Source of the DNA: an uncultured Clostridia bacterium
GTDB lineage: Bacteria > Bacillota > Clostridia > Christensenellales > UBA1242
NCBI GenBank assembly: GCA_934778205.1
Contig: CAKVOD010000001.1
Location: 186,001 to 250,000 of the forward strand
DNA: 64,000 nt
Direction: 5' to 3'
This document shows positions 58,697-64,000 of this stretch, one piece after another. Each line of letters opens with the position of its first letter. Position 1 is the first letter of the stretch. The notes under the pieces were generated by a model. That model was not told the origin of the DNA, ran no database searches, and saw only the letters and a program-made list of their open reading frames with translations. Both the position numbers and the translations under genes were made by a program.

Positions 58697-60916
58697 TTAT
58701 GCGGCAGTGAAAGGGTAGAGGTCGACGAGGACGCCTGCCACGCCACCGCTAGGCATTGGATATGCAATGAATAGGTTGTCGCCTGTAAAGGTCGTTGCGC
58801 CATTCATAAATGCCATAGATGATTTGTCTGTCATATATGCGATTTGTCCACCACTTGAGATAAAGACTGGAGTTTTAGCCTTTGACCAAATTTGGTTGAT
58901 AATGTTGGTCTTTTCCGTGTTAAGTGCGTATGTGTTGTCGCCATACTTAATTGTTGCGTATGTTGGGTCGGAAGAAGTGACTGTATCGGAGTCAAGGCAG
59001 ATTGCAATCATATTCATATACTTTTGGTTGCCTTGTGTTTGCAAAACTGTGTTTCCGTATATGTTGAACAATTGGTCAAGATCAAAGAACGGCGTTACAA
59101 TAGAGGATGCCCCTACGATTGTAAACCACGCTTCCGTGCCGACGACAAAACTTTCAAGTATTGTCGTATCTTTATCAATTGTGAAGCCGACGCCGTCGCG
59201 CTTTTCGCCCGTATCCGTTGTAATGCTCGTCGCAAGAATTACAGGACCGCCGAAACGCTTGAACTCTGAGTTTTTGAGCGTGTTCTTTTCGCTACCATAG
59301 TTGTAAATTCCGCTATTGAAGCAATCATATGTTTTGATGTAGTTCATTTCAAGCGAGTTGATGGTGTCGGTTGATTCAGCAAACCACGCAATCATCCAAC
59401 CTTTTGCGATGCAGTTTTCGGCAACTGTTGTTGATGTAACTGACTTTATCATAATGAGTCCGCCAGCCGCCAAAAGGTCCTCGCCATCTTTTGCAGTGAT
59501 TGAAGCGTTTGCTGTGTTGCCGACTGCTTCTACATTAATAAAGTGCGCTTTTGTGTTGTTGCTTTCGTCAGCCTTGTTTGCCATAACAAACGCGGTTGCG
59601 TGTCCCGGTGTCGCGTGTGTGTCCGCACCTTCGTCTGGAAAATAGAATGGCGTGTAGTCCGTATTGTTTCTACACCAAGGTATAGCGCTGAAATCAATTT
59701 TGAACAAGTTTCCGTTGAAAGTGAAATCATTTTCAAGATAGTGTGTGTAAATTTCGGCTCTGTCGCGAAGTGAACCCGCCGACTTGCTGGCGCCGTTTTT
59801 GTTTGCTTCGGCCGTACCGACAAAGTATTCACTAGGTATATCATTTGGAGTTACGCTAATGTTTTTGTGAATGAAAATCCCGTTTACAGGTTGCAAATTT
59901 GTTATCCCTTTGCTTGTGAGGAAATTGCCCCATAATTCGCTGTATTTTTTGTTGACGCGTGTGTTGTTTTCCGCGTTGTAAAATACTTTCGACGAAACAT
60001 CGTCGCGACTCCACGAACTACTGTTTGCCGTAATTTGATTTTTTACATTGTTCGAGAAAATATTGATTCTTCCAAGGTCAATAGCGTCATAAACATTATA
60101 GCCGTCCGCAACTACAACCGTGAACACAACAGGTTCAATCGGGTTGCCGACAAAGTCTGTCGTAAAATCTGCTGGCGTCATTGTGATTCTAAACTTTTGA
60201 CCGATTGCACTTTCTTTGAAATTGAATTTGAAGTCTGCATAGTCAAAATATGTGTCATCTGTGACTTTGCTGAATGCGTCCGCGCCCTTAATTTCAACTT
60301 CAACATTAGCCTTGAAATCAGCAGTTTTTGTGATAGAACCGTCTTTTTTGCTCATAAGTGTGAGTGTTGGGTTCAACACAAACGCGTTGTCATCGCCGAC
60401 ATAGTATTCGGTTGTCTTGTAAAACTCGCTTTCTTCCGTCGCGGACGCCTGGTTGTTTTCATTGAATGTGTCAATAAATTCTGGGGCTTGGAAAAGTGAC
60501 AAATCATAGATAAGTGACATATCCGTTGACACATTGACTGTGGCAATGTCGTACCTAGTGTTTGTATCGTCACCAACGAGTTGGCACGTGATTTTGTATT
60601 CGCCCGCAGTGAGGTTTCCGCCCGCTTGAGCAGAAAGACCGCTTGTGCCCAGCACAAATTGAGTGTCTGCCTTTGCGTTTGCTACATCGATGTCAACTTC
60701 GCCTTTGGTAAGTTCGGTTGTCGACTTATCGTCGTATGTAACCTTGATTTTAACTGACGCAAAGTCGATTGTTTCGCTGACGTGATAAAATGCTTTGAGT
60801 CCCGTCGCCTCTGCGCCTTGAATAGTTTTGCCTTTGTTGGTGCCACCGCACGCGCTAAAGCCGATGAGGCACACAGACAAAACAATTGTCGCAATAAAAT
60901 AACTAATTTTATTCAT
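58697..60916 (-). CDS. Lipoprotein with Ig-like domain and probable beta-helix region
   Basis: 739-residue predicted lipoprotein. The signal segment (YFIATIVLSVCLIGFSAC) ends in a lipobox with Cys at about residue 23. Residues 30-130 look like a bacterial Ig-like domain (AFYHVSETIDFASVKIKVTY). The centre and C-terminal part contain short, regularly spaced stretches (GLIMIKSVTSTTVAENC, ENCIAKGWMIAWF, NSGIYNYGSEKNTLKNSEF) typical of a right-handed beta-helix. No catalytic residues are identifiable. AGGAG precedes the ATG. Convergent with the zinc-ribbon gene, ending before a shared terminator. Probably a surface-exposed binding or polysaccharide-related protein. Confidence 0.85.
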   Translation of the reverse strand: MNKISYFIATIVLSVCLIGFSACGGTNKGKTIQGAEATGLKAFYHVSETIDFASVKIKVTYDDKSTTELTKGEVDIDVANAKADTQFVLGTSGLSAQAGGNLTAGEYKITCQLVGDDTNTRYDIATVNVSTDMSLIYDLSLFQAPEFIDTFNENNQASATEESEFYKTTEYYVGDDNAFVLNPTLTLMSKKDGSITKTADFKANVEVEIKGADAFSKVTDDTYFDYADFKFNFKESAIGQKFRITMTPADFTTDFVGNPIEPVVFTVVVADGYNVYDAIDLGRINIFSNNVKNQITANSSSWSRDDVSSKVFYNAENNTRVNKKYSELWGNFLTSKGITNLQPVNGIFIHKNISVTPNDIPSEYFVGTAEANKNGASKSAGSLRDRAEIYTHYLENDFTFNGNLFKIDFSAIPWCRNNTDYTPFYFPDEGADTHATPGHATAFVMANKADESNNTKAHFINVEAVGNTANASITAKDGEDLLAAGGLIMIKSVTSTTVAENCIAKGWMIAWFAESTDTINSLEMNYIKTYDCFNSGIYNYGSEKNTLKNSEFKRFGGPVILATSITTDTGEKRDGVGFTIDKDTTILESFVVGTEAWFTIVGASSIVTPFFDLDQLFNIYGNTVLQTQGNQKYMNMIAICLDSDTVTSSDPTYATIKYGDNTYALNTEKTNIINQIWSKAKTPVFISSGGQIAYMTDKSSMAFMNGATTFTGDNLFIAYPMPSGGVAGVLVDLYPFTAA

Positions 60917-61221
60917 TTGTTTCTCCTTATTTTTTGTTCATTAACCCTAAAACAAAACTGTTGGGTTGTCAAATTATGATGTGCAATCAGTGGCATTTTC
61001 ATACCACACAACGCTACAAATAATATACCGCGCGCGCGTGTATTTTGTTGGAAAAACTTTATAATAAAGTCAATAATTATGCTAGCAATTGGAATAATTG
61101 TGTGTGATTATGAAATTTTGATATTATGTATTTATTCCGTATTGCAAAAGTCTTTTTACGATATTGAAAAAACGGCTACAAATAAAAGTAAAAACATTTT
61201 TTTATTTTTATGTAAAACTAC

Positions 61222-61250
61222 TTGAAAAAAGTTAAAATTTATGATAAAAT
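61222..61250 (+). promoter_or_regulatory. Promoter of the DUF4143 ATPase gene
   Basis: TTGAAA (61222-61227), 17-bp spacer, TAAAAT (61245-61250). Confidence 0.55.
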
Positions 61251-61336
61251 AGCGTGAAAAGTGAAAAACTTATGATAATCTAACACGAAAAGCAAAAAAA
61301 CTATGATAATCTAGCACAGCGTGTTGAATTATCATA
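61240..61336 (+). repeat. 31-bp direct repeats plus an inverted copy before the ATPase gene
   Basis: TATGATAA occurs at 61240, 61271 and 61302, exactly 31 bp apart, each followed by a TAGCGTG/TAACACG/TAGCACA-like half-site. TTATCATA at 61329-61336 is an inverted copy. The rest of the 60917-61239 gap is AT-rich without a gene. Confidence 0.75.
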
Positions 61337-61352
61337 AAAAAGGGGTAACATT

Positions 61353-62573
61353 ATGTATATTAAAAGACACATTGAACCGATTATTGAAAAAAGCAAGTCG
61401 GGCTATCCTGCGGTGTTGATTGTGGGCGCCCGTCAAGTGGGCAAAAGCACGGTTTTGAGGAATTTATATCCAACTATGAGATATGAAACGCTTGATGACC
61501 CATTTTTGTTGCAAGCGGTTGAAGCGGATACAGTTGGCTATTTGAAGTTGCAAGGCACGCCGTTTATAATTGACGAAGTGCAACGCGTACCAAATTTATT
61601 TTTGGGGCTAAAGTATATGATTGATACGCAAAAGCGCGATGGAATGTATTTGCTCACAGGTTCGCAAAAATTTGAGTTGATGAAAAATGTGAGCGAGAGT
61701 TTGAGCGGGCGTATATCATTAATCAATATGTTGGGGCTTTCAAGTCGCGAACTTGCTGGCGATGATTTTTGCTTGCCATTTTTGCCAACTACCGATTATT
61801 TGATGAGTCGCAATACCAAAATTTCCAACGACCAAGCCTTATTGTGGGCGCGCATACATCGAGGGAGTATGCCGAAATTGTATGATAATCCTGACCTTGA
61901 TTGGGAACAATACTACGCGGGCTATGTGGCTACGTATTTGGAACGAGATGTTCGACAGTTGGAACAAGTGGGCGACACATTGACATTTTTGCAGTTTATG
62001 ACGGCGCTTGCAAGTCGCACGGGCGAGTTGCTGAATATGAACAGCATTGCACAAGATATTGGGGTTAGCGCGACGACAGTAAAGAGATGGCTAACGATTT
62101 TACAGCAGTCAAATATTATCTATCTTTTGCAACCGTTTTCGCTCAATGTTGGCAAGCGCATAATCAAGACGCCAAAAGTTTATTTTACCGACACAGGGTT
62201 GGTTTGCTACTTGTGCAAATGGCTGACGCCTGAAACGCTTTGCAACGGCGCGCAGGCGGGCGGAATATTTGAAACTTATGTTGTCAGTGAGTTGCTGAAG
62301 TCCTATTACAACGCGGGCAAAGAACCGCCACTTTACTTTTTCCGCGACACGAACGGCAGAGAAGTTGATATTTTGATTTATCAAAATGGAACGCTTTACC
62401 CGATTGAGATTAAGAAAACATCTAGCCCGAACGTTAAAGATATTAAGCATTTTGTGGCGCTAAAAGATAGTTTTCCGACGGCGCAAATTGGCGAGGGCGG
62501 GGTGATTTGCAATCAAGACCGACTTTTACCACTTGGCGACTCCAACAAAATTATACCTATATCCTATCTCTAA
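61353..62573 (+). CDS. AAA+ ATPase with DUF4143 domain
   Basis: 406-residue ATPase of the COG1373 type. The N-terminal AAA domain has Walker A GARQVGKST (about residues 25-33), Walker B FIIDEVQ (about 71-77) and the LLTGSQ sensor. The C-terminal DUF4143 region includes YLERDVRQL and a winged helix (SIAQDIGVSATTVKRWLTIL). The last part is nuclease-like: FETYVVSELLKS, then GREVDILIYQNGTLYPIEIKK, a D-x(n)-ExK pattern. The family is common, often in many copies per genome, and its cellular role is unresolved. AGGGG precedes the ATG, and repeated elements lie in the leader. Confidence 0.92.
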   Translation: MYIKRHIEPIIEKSKSGYPAVLIVGARQVGKSTVLRNLYPTMRYETLDDPFLLQAVEADTVGYLKLQGTPFIIDEVQRVPNLFLGLKYMIDTQKRDGMYLLTGSQKFELMKNVSESLSGRISLINMLGLSSRELAGDDFCLPFLPTTDYLMSRNTKISNDQALLWARIHRGSMPKLYDNPDLDWEQYYAGYVATYLERDVRQLEQVGDTLTFLQFMTALASRTGELLNMNSIAQDIGVSATTVKRWLTILQQSNIIYLLQPFSLNVGKRIIKTPKVYFTDTGLVCYLCKWLTPETLCNGAQAGGIFETYVVSELLKSYYNAGKEPPLYFFRDTNGREVDILIYQNGTLYPIEIKKTSSPNVKDIKHFVALKDSFPTAQIGEGGVICNQDRLLPLGDSNKIIPISYL

Positions 62574-62856
62574 TGTGGCGGGGATAGCCCCGTTGCTGTG
62601 GGTACTGTCCCTACGCGTCAATTACTTTCGCGGACGGCACACTTGCGAACTGTCCATTAATGCTTATTCTCGACGGGGATAGCCCCGCTGCTGGTGGCAA
62701 ACGCCACAGGTGCAGGTTGGGTGAGTAGCATTATACAATTTTGGTACATAGTTAAATTGCTATGTGCTTTTTTGTGGCAGACGCCACTGGTGCGTGTTTG
62801 GTGAGTGATATTATAGGCTATTGGGTACATAGTTAATTAACTATGTGCCTTTTTAT
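62574..62856 (+). repeat. Composite intergenic repeats with two terminators
   Basis: Two tandem elements follow the stop: GTGGCGGGGATAGCCCC, GGTACTGTCCCTACGCG, GGACGGCA, then GACGGGGATAGCCCCGC, GGTGGCAAACGCCAC and GGTGAGTAGCATTATA. The first GGTACATAG-type stem lies at 62741-62773. A short second element ends in GGGTACATAGT/ACTATGTGCC with T-run (62823-62855). Confidence 0.88.
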
Positions 62857-62942
62857 TTAAATGTATATTACATATGGCTTTTAGCCGTTTATTCTTTTTT
62901 TGTAGATGTTTTGTGATATTCTTTTTTGCAAAGGAGGTCAAA

Positions 62943-63152
62943 ATGAAAGAAACGATAAATGTAAAACTAATTAATGATTACATAACAGCCAATAATTTGA
63001 CTAAGAAACAATTTGCGAATTTGTGTCACATTTCAGTGTATATGTTATGTAAAATCTTAAATGGCTATGAAAATTTTGATATTAAATATCTTTTCCGCAT
63101 TGCAAAAGTTTTGAATGTTCATATTCACGAAATGTTTACAAAGAAAGGTTGA
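62943..63152 (+). CDS. Small XRE-type HTH protein
   Basis: 69-residue single-domain DNA-binding protein: Cro/C1-type HTH (NLTKKQFANLCHISVYMLCKILNG, then YLFRIAKVLNVHIHEMF). A perfect AAAGGAGGT site ends six bases before the ATG at 62943; the frame upstream of it is not needed. It stands between repeat elements with no partner gene, so it may be an orphan regulator left from a mobile element. Confidence 0.85.
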   Translation: MKETINVKLINDYITANNLTKKQFANLCHISVYMLCKILNGYENFDIKYLFRIAKVLNVHIHEMFTKKG

Positions 63153-63460
63153 ATTGATTTTTAGGCTAGCGCGGTTCATTATGGGCATTCAAATATGTTT
63201 ACAGCGCTAGCACTATAAAAGCTTTTCCTCTTTTATTTGCTGACGCAGTCAAGCAAGTGAGTAACTCATAAATTATTTTGTCCCCTTCCGGGAGATTTCT
63301 CCGCTACAAAGGCTTTGACAAGCCTTTTTCGGTCGAAATGACAATGGGGTAGGTGGCTTGCTACAATTATAAGGTTTTGCCTAATTGATAGTGCTGGCAC
63401 GTTTAAGTCAGTTGAGCGTAGGGACAGTACCTGTAGCCGCGCGCTATCGCGCCCGAGATT
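63153..63460. repeat. Mixed repeat region before the last gene
   Basis: GCTAGCGCGGTTC (63164) and its inverse ACAGCGCTAGC (near 63206) form an inverted pair. GCTGACGCAGTCAAG is at 63240. A minus-strand GTCATTTCGACCGAA element spans 63282-63349, GTGCTGGCACG is at 63391, and a fragment of the composite family (TAGGGACAGTACCTG, CGCGCTATCGCGC) lies at 63420-63455. No gene is supported. Confidence 0.8.
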
Positions 63461-63484
63461 TTTGGGAAAGTTGTCGAAAAAGTG

Positions 63485-63493
63485 TGCTATAAT
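63485..63493 (+). promoter_or_regulatory. Extended -10 promoter of the last gene
   Basis: TGCTATAAT, 21 bp before the start codon; no clear -35. Confidence 0.5.
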
Positions 63494-63513
63494 TGCTATA
63501 GAGGGAAAAACTT

Positions 63514-64000
63514 ATGAACATAAAGAAAGGTATTGATTATAGACCGCTCGTGTGCTACTTTGACGATGACACGAAATTGTTGATAGGCAAATTGGGGCTT
63601 GCAGGCTATGGCTGTCTGCAACTATTGTTCAACAAAATGGCAATGGAAAACGGCTACTTTCTCGAATGGAGTCCGCGCAAGCAATCACTTTTCACGCTCG
63701 ATATATACGAAAAGGACGAACGACTCATTGAAAACTGCGTGCAATATTGTCTTGACAGCGGAATCTTTGACAAAGAAATGTACGAAAAGCATAGCGTGCT
63801 AACGAGTCGCGAAATCCAAAAGGACTATAAGCAAATCACGCAAAAGCGCATAAACCCGTGGCACGCACCACAATATGTCTACCCCGAATTGATAGACGCA
63901 CCTAAAACGCTTGTTGCCGAATACGAAAGCGCAAAAACAAGTGTCGCGGAAACTGTAATTTCAAATAATGATACCATAAACGGGGTTGCAAACGCATCAG
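63514..64000 (+). CDS. DUF4373-type (Lin1244/Lin1753-like) protein, 3' end outside the window
   Basis: First 162 codons of a gene that runs off the right edge. The N-terminus MNIKKGIDYRPLVCYFDDD followed by LIGKLGLAGYGCLQLLFNKM and a short winged-helix-like stretch (LIENCVQYCLDSGIFDKEMYEKHSVLTS) is the pattern of DUF4373, found in phage and integrative-element proteins that resemble replication initiators. GAGGGA precedes the ATG. Its presence after a stretch of repeats and an orphan HTH gene suggests the edge of a mobile or phage-related region. The remaining domains cannot be seen. Confidence 0.8.
   Translation, partial: MNIKKGIDYRPLVCYFDDDTKLLIGKLGLAGYGCLQLLFNKMAMENGYFLEWSPRKQSLFTLDIYEKDERLIENCVQYCLDSGIFDKEMYEKHSVLTSREIQKDYKQITQKRINPWHAPQYVYPELIDAPKTLVAEYESAKTSVAETVISNNDTINGVANAS

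Noticed and set aside
61240..61336. CRISPR-like array
   Set aside because: The repeats are only about 8-20 bp and the intervals are too short and partly conserved; no cas genes are present.

Overview
This 64 kb window is chromosomal DNA from a low-GC, Gram-positive (Firmicutes-type, probably uncultured gut clostridial) bacterium. The evidence is a T-box leader in front of phenylalanyl-tRNA synthetase, a lipoteichoic-acid-synthase-like phosphatase next to a diacylglycerol kinase, lipobox lipoproteins, GGAGG-type ribosome binding sites and TTGACA-17-TATAAT promoters. TGA is used as a stop. The order mnmG-parA-parB followed by four perfect parS sites is the classic origin-flanking block. By comparison with other Firmicutes it reads away from oriC, so the origin should lie to the left of base 1. 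No dnaA, rRNA, tRNA or CRISPR array is visible.

Layout. 1-6.8 kb: mnmG, parAB, a 2 kb AT-rich non-coding segment with parS sites, 18-bp tandem repeats and DnaA-box-like sequences, then greA behind a leader terminator. 7.4-17.9 kb: a 1225-residue leucine-rich-repeat protein and a giant 17-repeat Fn3-like lipoprotein. 18-21.7 kb: rlmD-type methyltransferase and two poorly known genes. 21.8-23.5 kb: a surface protein whose start is separated from its body by a 13-G tract (out of frame). 23.5-28.8 kb: dense intergenic repeats, T-box, pheS, pheT (lacking the N-terminal OB domain) and a small pyrophosphatase-like gene. 28.9-31 kb: Fic, SLOG and a two-HTH regulator with repeated operators. 31.3-34 kb: a collagen-like lipoprotein with an in-frame 14-G tract. 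34.1-36.5 kb: an ABC-F gene with a six-codon leader peptide and terminator-like hairpins, bracketed by ~160-bp direct repeats. 37-41 kb: alkaline phosphatase, diacylglycerol kinase and LtaS-like enzyme. 41.3-44.8 kb: small accessory genes (putative toxin/immunity pair, dUTPase, truncated BRO protein, three small regulators). 45-49.5 kb: a three-gene MoxR ATPase / degenerate ATPase / metallopeptidase-VWA cassette. 49.5-54.3 kb: collagen-like Cys-rich protein, a flippase-like membrane protein and a transglutaminase surface protein. 54.4-58.2 kb: Fic, tilS, ankyrin and zinc-ribbon genes. 58.7-64 kb: lipoprotein, DUF4143 ATPase, small HTH protein and the start of a DUF4373-type gene that runs off the window.

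The genes fall into housekeeping (tRNA modification and charging, chromosome segregation, transcript elongation), cell-envelope (LTA synthesis with DAG recycling, large lipoproteins) and accessory or conflict functions. Between them lies an unusually rich set of intergenic repeats. One composite family ends in a terminator-like hairpin (GGTACATAG...CTATGTACC) and occurs at least eight times, often starting directly at a stop codon. Most interesting are the two poly-G tracts at the N-termini of secreted proteins (candidate phase variation), the leader-controlled ABC-F cassette between direct repeats, and the MoxR/VWA cassette with an unusual N-terminal fusion.
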